Shown here: positions 36,891-46,738 of the stretch, one piece after another
How positions within the stretch are numbered: position 1 is the stretch's first letter
Layout of the letters: every line of letters begins with the position of its first letter
Source: Acidobacteriota bacterium
GTDB taxonomy: Bacteria; Acidobacteriota; Vicinamibacteria; Vicinamibacterales; CAVVIG01
Length of the DNA stretch: 53,396 nucleotides
Assembly: GCA_028876655.1 (NCBI GenBank)
Contig: JAGWRA010000025.1
Location: 1-53,396, forward strand
Direction: 5' to 3'
Made by a program: the position numbers and the translations under genes
The notes under the pieces: model-generated
The model's database searches: none
The model's input: the letters and a program-made list of their open reading frames with translations, nothing else
What the model was told of the DNA's origin: nothing

Positions 36891-37131
36891 CGCCTGCGGC
36901 TGCGGCGAGCGAGCGCAGCGAGTCGAGCCACGCGCGTGGGGGTGGGGCAACGTGCTGCCCCTTGTCCCTTGCCGTCCATCCCCCTCCGGCACGAGAATTG
37001 ACCCGCGTGGTTCTCACGTCCCCACACGCTTCCCCGAGTGTCTGGAATCATGTCAACGGCGGCCCGGCCGTGTATGAAACAATCCGGACCTTTCCGGTCG
37101 GCCGGCCGCTGTTTCAGGAGGTAACCCTTCC
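36891..37131 (+). other. Intergenic region with hairpin and heptad-like remnant
   Basis: This 241-base gap holds a hairpin GGGGCA-ACGTGC-TGCCCC at 36944-36961, followed by a heptad-like remnant. The 13-mer GCCCCTTGTCCCT at 36957-36969 occurs again at 43753-43765 inside a heptad array. The ribosome-binding site CAGGAGGTAA precedes the next gene. No small gene is supported. Confidence 0.5.
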
Positions 37132-40100
37132 ATGCTCAGCCAACGCAGGCACGCCCGCCTGGCGGTCACGATCGGCGCGGCGCTGCTGGTGGCCGGCGGC
37201 CTGACGCTGCGCGGCCACGCGCAGACCGCCAGCCCGATCGCGCCGGGCCTCTACAGCCAGCTGCACTATCGCTATATCGGTCCGCTCGGCAACCGGGTGA
37301 CGGCGGTCACGGGTGTCCCCGGCAACCCGAACGTCTACTACTTCGGCGCCGCCGGCGGCGGCGTGTTCAAGACGACCGACGGCGGCTCGCACTGGACGCC
37401 GATCTTCGACCACGAGGACGTCGGCTCGATCGGCGCGATCGCGGTCGCGCCGTCCGACCCGAACGTCGTCTGGGTCGGCACGGGCGAGAGCTGGATCCGC
37501 AGCAACGTGTCGATCGGCGACGGCGTCTACAAGTCGACCGACGGCGGCCGGACCTGGCAGCACATGGGCCTGGACCAGACGGGCCGCATCGGGCGGATCG
37601 TGGTCGATCCCCGCAATCCCGACGTGGCGCTCGTCGCCGCCGAGGGGATGGCGTACGGGCCGCAGACCGAGCGCGGGGTCTTCCGGACCGACGATGGCGG
37701 GCGGACGTGGAAGAAGGTGCTGTTCGTCGACGAGAATACGGGTGCGGCCGACATCGCGATGGATCCGAAGAACCCGCGGATCCTGCTGGCGTCGACCTGG
37801 CAGCTGGTGATCCACACGTGGGGCCGGACGAGCGGCGGACCGGGCAGCGGCCTCTGGAAGTCGACCGACGAGGGGCTGACGTGGACGCGGCTCGAGGGGC
37901 ACGGCCTGCCGGCCGGCCCGCTCGGGAAGATCGGGATCGCCTTCGCGCCGAGCGAGCCGAGCCGGGTCTACGCGCTGATCGAGGCGACCGGCAGCACGGG
38001 CGGTGTGTTCCGGTCCGACGACTACGGCGACACCTGGACGGCCGTGAACCACAGCCACACGCCGGACCAGCGGCCGCACTACTACACGCGGATGGCGGTC
38101 GAGCCCGACAACCCGAACGAGGTCTACTTCGTCTCGGTCGAGCTGACGCGGTCGCTCGACGGCGGCCGGACGTTCGCCGACGCGCCGGGCGGCGACCACG
38201 GCGACAACCACGACATGTGGATCGACCCGGCCAACGGCAACCGGATGATCGTCGGCAACGACGGCGGCGCGATCATCTCGGTCGATCGCGGCCGGACGTG
38301 GATGCGGCCGACGCTGCCGATCGCGCAGATCTACCACGTCTACACCGACGATCGGGTCCCCTACAACGTCTACGGCAACCGGCAGGACGGGCCGTCGACG
38401 CGGGGGCCGAGCAACAGCCGGCTGGCCGACGGGACGATCCCGATCGGCCTGTGGCACTCGGTGGGCGGCTGCGAGAGCGGCTTCGCCGTGCCCGACCCGA
38501 AGGATCCGGACATCATCTGGTCGAACTGCTACGGCAACGCGCTCGACCGGTTCAACGAGAAGACGCGGCAGGCGCGGGCGGTCTCGCCGTGGCCCGACAA
38601 CCCGATGGGCCATGCGGCGCGGGACCTGAAATATCGCTTCCAGTGGACCTTTCCGATCGCCATCGATCCGCTGGACCACAACCGTGTCTACGTCGGCAGC
38701 CAGTACGTGCACGAGACGACCGACGGCGGCCAGACGTGGAAGGTCATCAGCCCGGATCTCACGCTGAACGACAAATCGAAACAGGGTCCGTCCGGCGGGC
38801 TCTCCCCCGATAACGCCAGCGTCGAGTACTACCCCGTCGTCTTCGCCATCACGGCGTCGCCGGTGAAGGAAGGGGTGATCTGGGCCGGGACCAACGACGG
38901 CCAGGTGCAGGTCACCCAGGACGGCGGTGCGCACTGGACGAACGTCACGAAGAACCTTCCCGGGCTGCCGCCCGACGGCACGGTCAGCAACATCGAGGCC
39001 GACCGCTGGAGCGCCGGCACCGCCTACGTCAGCGTCGACCTGCACCAGGTGAACGACCGCGATCCGTTCATCTACAAGACGACCGACTTCGGCCGGACGT
39101 GGACGTCGATCGGCGCCGGCATCCCGAAGAGCGTCTTCAGCTACGTGCACTGCGTGATCGAGGATCCGGTCCGCAAGGGGATGCTCTACGCGGGAACGGA
39201 GAACGGCGTCTACTTCTCGCTCGACGACGGCGCGCACTGGATGCCGCTGCAGAACAACCTGCCGCACGCGCCGGCCGACTGGCTGACCGTGCAGGAACCG
39301 TTCGACGATCTCGTGGTCGCCACCTACGGGCGCGGCTTCTGGATCCTCGACGACATCGCCGCGCTGCGCGAGCTGACCCCCGCGGTCCTCGACAGCCGGG
39401 CGCACCTGTTCTCCTCGCGGCCGGCCTGGCGCTTCCAGTTCATCAGCGACCCGATGGCGCAGGAAGAGGACCCGGCGGCCGGCCACAACCCGCCGTACGG
39501 CGCCGACCTCACCTTCTACCTGAAGGACGCGCCGACGGGTGACGTCACGCTCACGATCGCCGACAGCGCGGGCCACGTGGTCCGGACGATGAAGGAGACG
39601 GCGCACGCGGGGATCAATCGCGTCTGGTGGAACCTGCGGTACGACAAGCTGCCGGAGGTGCAGCTGCGCACGCCGCCGACGGGCGATCCGTACGTCACGG
39701 TCGGCCCGAAGGGCTGGCGGCCGCTGGTGGCGTGGGGTGGCCCCCCGCAGCCGCTGGTGACGCCGGGGATCTACACCGCGACACTGTCGGCCGGCGGCGT
39801 GACGTCGAGCCAGAAGATCACCGTGAAGAAGGATCCGAATACCGACGGGACGGAGGCCGACATCCTCGCCCAGACGAAGCTGGTCATGGCCATTCGCGCG
39901 GACGTCGCCGGGGAGATCCGGACGATTGACCAGCTCGAGTGGGTGCGGAAGCAGGTGGCCGACCTGAAGCAGACGCTCGGAGCCGGCGCTGGGTCGCCAG
40001 CCCTCGTCAAGGCGGCCGACCAGCTGAACGACCAGGCGCTGGCGGTGGAGAACCAGCTCTTCAATACCGAGCTCACCGGCGCCAGCGAGGACGCGCTGCG

Positions 40101-40323
40101 CTACCCGGTCCGGCTCTACTCGAAGCTGAACGACCTGGCGGGTGACGTCACGCAGAGCGACTACCCGCCAACCCAGGCTCAGCAGGAGGTCTACGAGCTG
40201 CTGCACCAGGAGCTCGGCTCGGTGGAATCGGAGGCGCAGACGGTCCTGACGAAGGACGTGGCCGCCCTCAACGACGCGCTGCATGCCGCGCACCTCGGCG
40301 CGATCGTCGTCCCGAAGTCCTAG
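37132..40323 (+). CDS. Exported BNR/sortilin-type beta-propeller protein
   Basis: A 1063-residue predicted exported protein: signal peptide (cleavage near HAQ, residue 31), then a two-propeller array of BNR/Asp-box repeats. At least ten Asp-boxes are visible, for example TTDGGSHW, STDGGRTW, STDEGLTW, SLDGGRTF, TTDGGQTW, TQDGGAHW and TTDFGRTW. The C-terminal part (from about residue 750) has beta-sandwich segments and a helical tail. Such proteins are often called glycosyl hydrolases or VPS10/sortilin-like, but no catalytic residues are evident. The ATG at 37132 follows a good GGAGGTAA. A strong hairpin follows the stop. Confidence 0.88.
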   Translation: MLSQRRHARLAVTIGAALLVAGGLTLRGHAQTASPIAPGLYSQLHYRYIGPLGNRVTAVTGVPGNPNVYYFGAAGGGVFKTTDGGSHWTPIFDHEDVGSIGAIAVAPSDPNVVWVGTGESWIRSNVSIGDGVYKSTDGGRTWQHMGLDQTGRIGRIVVDPRNPDVALVAAEGMAYGPQTERGVFRTDDGGRTWKKVLFVDENTGAADIAMDPKNPRILLASTWQLVIHTWGRTSGGPGSGLWKSTDEGLTWTRLEGHGLPAGPLGKIGIAFAPSEPSRVYALIEATGSTGGVFRSDDYGDTWTAVNHSHTPDQRPHYYTRMAVEPDNPNEVYFVSVELTRSLDGGRTFADAPGGDHGDNHDMWIDPANGNRMIVGNDGGAIISVDRGRTWMRPTLPIAQIYHVYTDDRVPYNVYGNRQDGPSTRGPSNSRLADGTIPIGLWHSVGGCESGFAVPDPKDPDIIWSNCYGNALDRFNEKTRQARAVSPWPDNPMGHAARDLKYRFQWTFPIAIDPLDHNRVYVGSQYVHETTDGGQTWKVISPDLTLNDKSKQGPSGGLSPDNASVEYYPVVFAITASPVKEGVIWAGTNDGQVQVTQDGGAHWTNVTKNLPGLPPDGTVSNIEADRWSAGTAYVSVDLHQVNDRDPFIYKTTDFGRTWTSIGAGIPKSVFSYVHCVIEDPVRKGMLYAGTENGVYFSLDDGAHWMPLQNNLPHAPADWLTVQEPFDDLVVATYGRGFWILDDIAALRELTPAVLDSRAHLFSSRPAWRFQFISDPMAQEEDPAAGHNPPYGADLTFYLKDAPTGDVTLTIADSAGHVVRTMKETAHAGINRVWWNLRYDKLPEVQLRTPPTGDPYVTVGPKGWRPLVAWGGPPQPLVTPGIYTATLSAGGVTSSQKITVKKDPNTDGTEADILAQTKLVMAIRADVAGEIRTIDQLEWVRKQVADLKQTLGAGAGSPALVKAADQLNDQALAVENQLFNTELTGASEDALRYPVRLYSKLNDLAGDVTQSDYPPTQAQQEVYELLHQELGSVESEAQTVLTKDVAALNDALHAAHLGAIVVPKS

Positions 40324-40329
40324 TCCACC

Positions 40330-40363
40330 GGGAGGGAGGTCTGCCGGCGCAGGCCTCCCTCCC
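40330..40363 (+). terminator. Hairpin after the propeller gene
   Basis: Arms GGGAGGGAGG (40330-40339) and CCTCCCTCCC (40354-40363) with a GC-rich loop begin six bases after the stop. No T-run follows. Confidence 0.75.
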
Positions 40364-40422
40364 GTCCGCTCCCGGCCGCCGGCCGTCTCTTCCTGCCGCC
40401 TCCGCCTCCCCCGCCCGGCCGG

Positions 40423-40428
40423 TATACT
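40423..40428 (+). promoter_or_regulatory. Candidate -10 box of the thioredoxin-S9 peptidase operon
   Basis: TATACT lies 55 bases upstream of the thioredoxin-like gene, just after the terminator of the previous gene. No clear -35 is present. Confidence 0.4.
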
Positions 40429-40483
40429 TGTGCACGCGCCCGCACGCGGCGAGCGCGCCGATTCCCGCGAGGAGCCCCACGTC

Positions 40484-41095
40484 ATGTCCGACCCGGCGCA
40501 GTACTTCGACATCCGGAGCGCCTTCTGGCGCCAGGCCTTCGACCAGGCCACCGACTACGACACCTACCTGGCCCAGTCGCCCGCCGCGAAGGCCGATCGC
40601 TGGCGGGCGCAGCTGAACGCCCTGCCGGAACTGACGGCCGACGAGCGGGCGCGTCTGACCGGTCACGACGTCCGGCTGAACGTGCTGCTGGTCTCGGGCG
40701 TCTGGTGCGGCGACTGCGTGCGCCAGGGCCCGATGCTGCATCAGCTGGCGAGTGCGGCCGGCGCCGGCGTGCAGCTGCGCGTCATCGATCGCGACGCCGA
40801 CCCGGCCGTGCGCGACGAGGTGCGCCTCCTCGGCGCGATGCGGGTGCCGGTGGCCGTCTTCCTGACCGAACAGTTCTTCGAGGTCGGGCGGTTCGGCGAC
40901 CGCATGCTGAGCACGTACCGGCGGAAGGCGGTCACCGAAGTGGGCGCGGCATGCGCCCTGCCGAACGCCAGCACGCCGGCTGCCGAGCTGGCCGCCGAGC
41001 GCGGCGAATGGCTCGACATCGTCGAGCGGATGCTGCTGATGGTCCGTCTGAGCCCGATCACGCGCGAGCACCTGACGTTCGCCAGCGGGGCCTGA
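40484..41095 (+). CDS. Thioredoxin-family protein with WCGDC centre
   Basis: A 203-residue cytosolic protein. Residues 74-78 read WCGDC, the redox centre of the Thioredoxin_9-type family (PF14595), and the cis-Pro appears in MRVPVAVFLT. The helical N-terminus (YFDIRSAFWRQAFDQATDYD) is typical of that family. The ATG at 40484 is set by GAGGAG upstream; open frame extending further 5' is noncoding. The S9 peptidase follows after 47 bases. It probably reduces disulfides or mixed thiol disulfides. BshB1 elsewhere in the window hints that bacillithiol may be a partner, which is inference. Confidence 0.85.
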   Translation: MSDPAQYFDIRSAFWRQAFDQATDYDTYLAQSPAAKADRWRAQLNALPELTADERARLTGHDVRLNVLLVSGVWCGDCVRQGPMLHQLASAAGAGVQLRVIDRDADPAVRDEVRLLGAMRVPVAVFLTEQFFEVGRFGDRMLSTYRRKAVTEVGAACALPNASTPAAELAAERGEWLDIVERMLLMVRLSPITREHLTFASGA

Positions 41096-41142
41096 CCCGG
41101 CCCGCACGCGCGACATCCTTCGCCTCCAAGGAGACACCGCCC

Positions 41143-43167
41143 ATGCGTCACGTCCTCACGCGCAGCCGGCTCGCCTGCACGCTGCTGCTGATCCTGGCCG
41201 CCGCGCCGCTGGCCGCCCAGTCCGCGGGCTTCCGCAGCGCCGACCTGTCGGCCATGCAGGCCACGGGCGCCGCGCGCATCTCGCCCGACGGCTCCCACCT
41301 CGCCTACACGGTCGAGCGCTATGACCGCCCCGGCCGCCCGTACGGCCAGGTCTGGATCCTGGATCTCGCCAGCGGCCGCAGCGTCCGGCCCGGCAGTCCG
41401 GAGCAGCCGAGCGGGAACCCGCGCTGGTCGCCCGACGGCCGGTGGCTCGCGTACGACGGCAGCGCCGGCAATCGGTCGGGCCTGATGATCGTGCACCCCG
41501 ACGGGTCGGACCCGACGTTCCTCGCGCCGACCGAGAGCACGAATTCGCCGCTGCCCGGCCGCGGCGAGAGCATCGCGTGGTCGCCCGACAGCCGGTCCAT
41601 CGCGTACGTGTCGGCCGTCGCCGGCCCCGAGACGCAGGCGGCGAGCGGCGACCCGGAGGTCATCACCCGCTACAACTACAAGCCGACGGCCTCGGAGGGG
41701 CTCACGCGGTTCAACGACAACCGCCGGCTCCACCTCTTCATCGTGGACCTGGCGACGAAGCAGGTGCGCCAGCTCACCCGCGGCGATCATTACGAACACT
41801 CGCTGCAATGGTCGCCCGACGGGAAGCAGATCGTCTTCATCTCGAATCACGAGCCGGACCAGGACCGGGTGTTCAACTACGACATCTTCACGGTGACCGT
41901 CGCCGACGGCCACGTGCGCCGGCTGACGTTCACGCGCAACGCGGAATACGACCCGACCTGGTCGCCCGACGGCCGGACGATCGCCTATCTCGGGACGAAG
42001 CGGCCGCTCACCTCCTCGGAAACGACGATGGAGGACACGCACGTGTGGCTGATCGACGCCGACGGCACCCACCGCCGCGAGATCGGGGGCGACGTCGACG
42101 GCCGCCAGGAGCAGCCGGCCTGGGCGCCTGACGGGCGGTCGGTCTACACGACGGTGCAGATGCGGGGCGACGTCGACCTGTACCGGCTGCCGGTCGCCGG
42201 CGGCGCGCCGGAGCGGGTCGTGGCCGGGCGCGGCCGCGTGGGCGACTATTCGATCGCGCGCGACGGCACGCTCGCCTACTCGCTGACGACCGCTTCGTCG
42301 CCGGCCGAGGTGTACGTGCAGCACGGGACGGCGGCCCGCCCGGTGACCGACGTCGCGAAGGCGTTCCTCGCGGGCCGAACGGTGGCGCCGGTGAAGGCCT
42401 TCACGACGGAGAGCTTCGACGGCAAGCTCCGGATCGAGTCGTTCCTCACCGAGCCGCTCGACCTGCAGCCGGACCACGAGTATCCCGTCATCGTGGAGCT
42501 GCACGGCGGGCCGCACGGCCAGCAGGGGCCGGCCTTCGACTTCAAGGCGCAGGTCTATGCGGCGCACGGCTTCGCCACCCTGATGGTGAACTACCGCGGA
42601 TCGACCGGGTACGGGCAGACGCTCGAAGATGCGATCTTCGCGGATCAGGACGGCGCCGAGGCCCGCGACGTGCTCTACGCCCTGGACGTCGCCGAGGAGC
42701 AGTTCCCGTGGATCGACCGGCGCCGCGAGGGGGTGGAGGGGGTCAGCTACGGCGGGCAGCTGACCGACTGGCTGATCACGCAGACCAACCGGTTCGCGGC
42801 GGCCATCCCGATTGCCGGCATCTCGAACCTCGTCAGTTTCAACTACATGGCCTACTACCACGACTACCTGGCCGTGGAATACGGCGGCTATCCGACGACT
42901 GGGAACATCATGGACCGGCTGTGGGACCGGTCGGCGCTGCGCTACGCGGCGCAGGTGCACACGCCGACGATGTTCGCGCACGGGGAGAACGACAACGACG
43001 TGCCGATTGCGGAAGCGGAACAGTTCTACATCGCGCTGAAGGATGTCGGGGTGGAGACAATTATGGTACGCTATCCCCGCGAAGGGCACGGCATCCGGGA
43101 GACCCGCCACGTGCAGGATCTGATCGACCGGAGCCTGGCCTGGTACGATCGCCATTTCTCGAAGTAG
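41143..43167 (+). CDS. Exported S9-family prolyl oligopeptidase-like peptidase
   Basis: A 674-residue serine peptidase with a signal peptide (cleavage near LAAQ), an N-terminal WD40-like/PD40 propeller (repeated SPDG blocks) and a C-terminal alpha/beta-hydrolase. Catalytic residues are Ser535 (GVSYGG), Asp617 (HGENDNDVP) and His649 (EGHGIRE). It belongs to the acylaminoacyl-peptidase/DPP-like branch and would cut short peptides in the periplasm. The ATG at 41143 is preceded by AAGGAG. The SYGG motif has Val in place of the more usual Gly before Ser (EGVSYGG), a mild change. Confidence 0.93.
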   Translation: MRHVLTRSRLACTLLLILAAAPLAAQSAGFRSADLSAMQATGAARISPDGSHLAYTVERYDRPGRPYGQVWILDLASGRSVRPGSPEQPSGNPRWSPDGRWLAYDGSAGNRSGLMIVHPDGSDPTFLAPTESTNSPLPGRGESIAWSPDSRSIAYVSAVAGPETQAASGDPEVITRYNYKPTASEGLTRFNDNRRLHLFIVDLATKQVRQLTRGDHYEHSLQWSPDGKQIVFISNHEPDQDRVFNYDIFTVTVADGHVRRLTFTRNAEYDPTWSPDGRTIAYLGTKRPLTSSETTMEDTHVWLIDADGTHRREIGGDVDGRQEQPAWAPDGRSVYTTVQMRGDVDLYRLPVAGGAPERVVAGRGRVGDYSIARDGTLAYSLTTASSPAEVYVQHGTAARPVTDVAKAFLAGRTVAPVKAFTTESFDGKLRIESFLTEPLDLQPDHEYPVIVELHGGPHGQQGPAFDFKAQVYAAHGFATLMVNYRGSTGYGQTLEDAIFADQDGAEARDVLYALDVAEEQFPWIDRRREGVEGVSYGGQLTDWLITQTNRFAAAIPIAGISNLVSFNYMAYYHDYLAVEYGGYPTTGNIMDRLWDRSALRYAAQVHTPTMFAHGENDNDVPIAEAEQFYIALKDVGVETIMVRYPREGHGIRETRHVQDLIDRSLAWYDRHFSK

Positions 43168-43190
43168 CTATCGCAGAGAGGACCGCTCGC

Positions 43191-43655
43191 ATGGGAGAGA
43201 TCAATCCGTCGATCCGCATCATCATCGCCATCTTCTCGGGGGCGCTGGCCGTGGTGTTCTTCCACGAGCCGACGATCGCGGTATTCCACCTGATCCACCT
43301 GACGTCGCAGCACGCGTACCCGACCGATCCGACGATTCCGATGTGGATGCCCGCGATCTCGTCGCGGATGTTCTGGGGCGGCGTGTTCGCGATCGGCGTG
43401 GCCTTCGCGACGGCCAAGCAGCCGGGCGGGCTCGCCTGCCTGAAGCGGGGCGCGCTGTTCGGCGCCATCTTCTGGTCGCTGGTCACCTGGATCCCGGAGG
43501 CGCTGCTCAAGGGGCTCCCGCTGTTCGACGGGCTGCACGTCGGCGAGATCCTCACCACCCTCGTCGCCAATGGCATCTGGGGGTTCGGAACCGCGCTGCT
43601 GATCATCATCTTCTCGTTCCTGACGGTGAACCTCGCGGACATCTCGCTGACCTGA
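43191..43655 (+). CDS. Small four-TM membrane protein of unknown function
   Basis: A 154-residue hydrophobic protein with four likely TM segments (about residues 8-24, 60-78, 88-105 and 130-148). Histidines near the first loop (FFHEPTIAVFHLIHLTSQHA) stand out. GAGAGGA precedes the ATG, and it starts 23 bases after the S9 peptidase stop, so it probably shares that transcript. No family is recognised with confidence. Confidence 0.7.
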   Translation: MGEINPSIRIIIAIFSGALAVVFFHEPTIAVFHLIHLTSQHAYPTDPTIPMWMPAISSRMFWGGVFAIGVAFATAKQPGGLACLKRGALFGAIFWSLVTWIPEALLKGLPLFDGLHVGEILTTLVANGIWGFGTALLIIIFSFLTVNLADISLT

Positions 43656-43658
43656 GAC

Positions 43659-43693
43659 ACGTCGGACGTCCGACGTCCCACGTCCGACGTCCA
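43659..43693. repeat. Heptanucleotide array (ACGTCCG type, five units)
   Basis: Five units read ACGTCGG, ACGTCCG, ACGTCCC, ACGTCCG and ACGTCCA, starting three bases after the membrane-protein stop, in a gap between convergent genes. Confidence 0.85.
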
Positions 43694-43706
43694 GACCACT
43701 GACGCC

Positions 43707-43765
43707 AGGGACCAGGGAAGAGGGACAAGCAAGGTCTTGCCCCTTTCCCCTTGCCCCTTGTCCCT
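43707..43765. repeat. Inverted heptanucleotide array forming a long dyad
   Basis: Units AGGGACC, AGGGAAG, AGGGACA and AGCAAGG run to the centre. The second half reads CCTTTCC, CCTTGCC, CCTTGTC, inverted relative to the first. The centre is GCAAG-GT-CTTGC at 43729-43740. It could act as a bidirectional terminator between the membrane-protein gene and kup. The remaining 43766-43924 holds no supported gene. Confidence 0.8.
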
Positions 43766-43924
43766 GTCGTTTCTGGCCTATCCCGCCGACAGCCGGATCC
43801 CCACGATCGACACCAGCAGGCGCACGAGCCAGGCAGCCAGGACCGTGACCGTGCCGCGCCTCGCGCTGGCCCGGCCGGGCTCCCCCCGCTCGGCGGTCGC
43901 CCGGCGGCCTTCCGCCCGGGACCG

Positions 43925-45820
43925 TCAGATGTCGATCTGCATGCCGAGCTCGACGACCCGCTCGGTGGGGATGCGGAAGAAGTTCGTGGCGTGGCGGGCG
44001 TTGCGGGACATGAAGGCGAACAGTCGGTAGCGCCAGCGGGCCATCTCGGGCTTCGCGGACGGCAGCAGCGTCTCGCGGCCGAGGAAGAAGGTGACGTCGC
44101 TCATGTCGACGTCGAGCCCCCTGGCGCGCGCCCGCGTGAGCACCTCGACGGCGTTCGGGTCCTGCATGAAGCCGTAGTGCGCGGTCACGCGGTAGAAGCC
44201 GGCCTCGAGCGGCTGGACCTCGACCCGTTCGTCGCGCGGCACGCGCGGGATGTCCTCGGTCAGCACCGTCAGCAGCAGCACGCGTTCGTGCAGGACCTTG
44301 TTGTGGCGCAGGTTGTGCTGCAGCGCGACCGGGACGCCGTCCGGGCTGCCCGTCATGAAGACCGCCGTCCCCGGCACGCGCACCGGCGGGTGCTCGCGGA
44401 GCCCCTCCGCGAAGTCGTCGAACGGCATGTTGATCCGGCGCTGGCGGTCGCGCAGCAGGCGCCGGCCGTGCTCCCAGGTGGCCATCACGGTGTAGAGCAG
44501 GGCCGCGACGACGAGCGGGAACCAGCCGCCGTGCTCGATCTTCAGCAGGTTCGCGCCGAAGAACGACAGGTCGACGACGATGAACGACGCGGTGAGCAGG
44601 ATGGTCGCCCACAGCCGCCAGCCCCACAGCTCGTGCTCGACGATGGCGAGCAGCACGGTCGTGATCACCATCGTCGTGGTGACGGCCACGCCGTAGGCCG
44701 ACGCCAGGTTGCTGGACGACTGGAAGCCGAGGACCAGGCCGATGGTCGCGATCATCAGGGCCCAGTTCACCTGCGGCACGTAGATCTGCCCGCGCTCGTC
44801 GGGGGACGTGAAGTCGATCTCGACGCGCGGCAGGTAGCCGAGCTGCACGGCCTGCTGCGTCAGCGAGAAGGCGCCCGAGATGATCGCCTGCGACGCGATG
44901 ATCGTCGCCACCGTTGACAGCATCACCATCGGGTACAGCAGGCCGGCCGGCGCCAGCCGGTAGAACGGCTGGTGCGCGGTCGTCGGATCGGTGATGAGCA
45001 GCGCCCCCTGCCCGAAGTAGTTCAGCAGCAGCCCCGGCAGGACGATGGTGAACCAGGCGAGCCGGATCGGCGCCCGGCCGAAGTGCCCCATGTCGGCGTA
45101 CAACGCCTCGCCGCCGGTGACCACCAGGAAGACGGACCCGAGCACGAGGAAGCCGGTGGCGCGGTTGCGCACGAAGAAATCGAGCGCGTAGTACGGGTTC
45201 ACCGCCAGGATGACGTGCGGCTGGCGCACGATCGCCAGCACGCCGAGCGCGCCGATCGTGATGAACCAGAGCAGCATGATCGGCCCGAACACCGCGCCGA
45301 CCGTGGCCGTGCCGCGGTTCTGCACGAGGAACAGGCCGATGAGGATCGCGATCGTGATGGGGATGACGTAGGGCTGGAAGACGGGGGTCGCGACCTCGAG
45401 GCCCTCGACGGCGCTCAGCACCGAGATGGCCGGCGTGATCATGCCGTCGCCGTAGAGCAGCGCCGCCCCGAACAGCCCGAGCGTCACCAGGATCCAGCGG
45501 CGCCGGCCCGCCCGCCCCTTCGTCCGGTCCTCGCGCACCAGCGCCATCAGGGCCAGGATGCCGCCCTCCCCCCGGTTGTCCGCCCGCATGACGAACACGA
45601 GGTACTTGACGGAGATGACGATGATGAGCGACCAGAAGATCAGGGACAGCACGCCGAAGACGTTCGCCGGGTCGGGCACGATGGCGTGCTCGCCGAAGAA
45701 GCACTCGCGGAGGGCGTACAGCGGGCTCGTGCCGATGTCGCCGTACACGACGCCCAGGGCGACGAGGCTGAGGGCGGCCACGCGCCGCGACGAGGAACGA
45801 GCCGGATCTGAATCAGTCAT
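43925..45820 (-). CDS. kup: Kup-family potassium uptake transporter
   Basis: A 631-residue inner-membrane potassium/proton symporter with twelve TM segments. The conserved N-terminal signature GVVYGDIGTSPLYALRECFF and RADNRGEGGILALMAL are present, and the C-terminal cytosolic domain ends RVVELGMQIDI, the family's normal end. The start at 45820 lacks a strong Shine-Dalgarno sequence. It is divergent from the phosphopantetheinyl transferase across 133 bases. It fits with the nearby channel and osmolyte genes in controlling turgor and potassium. Confidence 0.96.
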   Translation of the reverse strand: MTDSDPARSSSRRVAALSLVALGVVYGDIGTSPLYALRECFFGEHAIVPDPANVFGVLSLIFWSLIIVISVKYLVFVMRADNRGEGGILALMALVREDRTKGRAGRRRWILVTLGLFGAALLYGDGMITPAISVLSAVEGLEVATPVFQPYVIPITIAILIGLFLVQNRGTATVGAVFGPIMLLWFITIGALGVLAIVRQPHVILAVNPYYALDFFVRNRATGFLVLGSVFLVVTGGEALYADMGHFGRAPIRLAWFTIVLPGLLLNYFGQGALLITDPTTAHQPFYRLAPAGLLYPMVMLSTVATIIASQAIISGAFSLTQQAVQLGYLPRVEIDFTSPDERGQIYVPQVNWALMIATIGLVLGFQSSSNLASAYGVAVTTTMVITTVLLAIVEHELWGWRLWATILLTASFIVVDLSFFGANLLKIEHGGWFPLVVAALLYTVMATWEHGRRLLRDRQRRINMPFDDFAEGLREHPPVRVPGTAVFMTGSPDGVPVALQHNLRHNKVLHERVLLLTVLTEDIPRVPRDERVEVQPLEAGFYRVTAHYGFMQDPNAVEVLTRARARGLDVDMSDVTFFLGRETLLPSAKPEMARWRYRLFAFMSRNARHATNFFRIPTERVVELGMQIDI

Positions 45821-45953
45821 CGTCCAGGGTGCGCCAACGATCGAATCCCGGCGCCGCGGCCCTGCACCGGCCGGGGCCCTCGGGCGGAACGTGACAGTTT
45901 ACCTCACCTGCGCCGCGCCCGGTCCCGGGCCTCATGTATCCTGTACGTGACCG

Positions 45954-46727
45954 ATGACGCCTGCCGCGCTTCCCCCGCCCGCCCGCCTGGCCGACGACGA
46001 CGTCCACATCTGGTGCCTGCGACAGGACCACCCGATCGACCCGCAGGCCCTGGCCGTCTGCGAGGCGCTGCTGTCACCCGGCGAGCGGGCGCGCCGCGAC
46101 CGGTTCGTCTTCCCCCGGCACCAGCGGCAGTTCCTGCTGGCGCACGCGCTGGTCCGGGCCACGCTCTCGCACTACACGGGCGTGGCGCCGGCCCGCTGGA
46201 CGTTCGCCGAGAACCAGTACGGCCGGCCCGAACCGGCGACGCCCGACGTGGCCCTGCCGATCCGCTTCAACCTCTCGCATACCGACGGCCTGATTGCGTG
46301 CGCCGTGACACTCGGCCGCGACATCGGCGTCGACGTCGAGGACGTGACGCGGCAGGCCGCCGGCCTCGACATCGCCGAGCGCTACTTCGCCCCCGCCGAG
46401 GTGGCCGACCTGGCGCGGGTGCCGGAGGCGGACCGGGCGCGCACCTTCTTCGACTACTGGACGCTGAAGGAGGCCTACATCAAGGCGCGCGGCATGGGGC
46501 TCGCGCTGCCGCTGCGGGCCTTCGCCTTCCGTCTCGCCCCGGGGGCGCCGCCGGCGATCGCCTTCACGCCGGAGCTGGACGACGATCCGGCCACGTGGCA
46601 GTTCCGCCTGCTCCGCCCGACCGCCACGCACCGCCTGGCGCTGGCCGTGCGCGACTCGCCGGTGCGGCCCGTGCGGATCGCGCTCGACTGGGCGGATCCC
46701 GCCCTCTTCGCCCGGTATCACCGCTGA
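45954..46727 (+). CDS. 4'-phosphopantetheinyl transferase, Sfp type
   Basis: A 257-residue enzyme that moves 4'-phosphopantetheine from coenzyme A onto carrier proteins of fatty-acid, polyketide or peptide synthases. The Sfp-family motifs are FNLSHTDGL (Asn106, His109), GVDVED (Asp127, Glu129) and WTLKEAYIK (Glu173, Lys177). It begins a three-gene set; the metallophosphoesterase follows after 11 bases. TATCCT near 45936 could be the -10. No carrier protein or synthase gene is in the window. Confidence 0.94.
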   Translation: MTPAALPPPARLADDDVHIWCLRQDHPIDPQALAVCEALLSPGERARRDRFVFPRHQRQFLLAHALVRATLSHYTGVAPARWTFAENQYGRPEPATPDVALPIRFNLSHTDGLIACAVTLGRDIGVDVEDVTRQAAGLDIAERYFAPAEVADLARVPEADRARTFFDYWTLKEAYIKARGMGLALPLRAFAFRLAPGAPPAIAFTPELDDDPATWQFRLLRPTATHRLALAVRDSPVRPVRIALDWADPALFARYHR

Positions 46728-46738
46728 GGACGGCCGCC

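Noticed and set aside
43778-43924. In-frame open continuation of 48 codons beyond the kup stop, ending in a hydrophobic stretch (LAAWLVRLLVSIVG).
   Set aside because: Kup already ends at its normal family C-terminus, there is no start codon with a ribosome-binding site, and the stretch is too short to judge; it may be chance or a remnant.
45821-45953. Possible c-di-AMP riboswitch upstream of kup.
   Set aside because: The gap is only 133 bases, is shared with a divergent gene, and shows none of the conserved ydaO-type core motifs.
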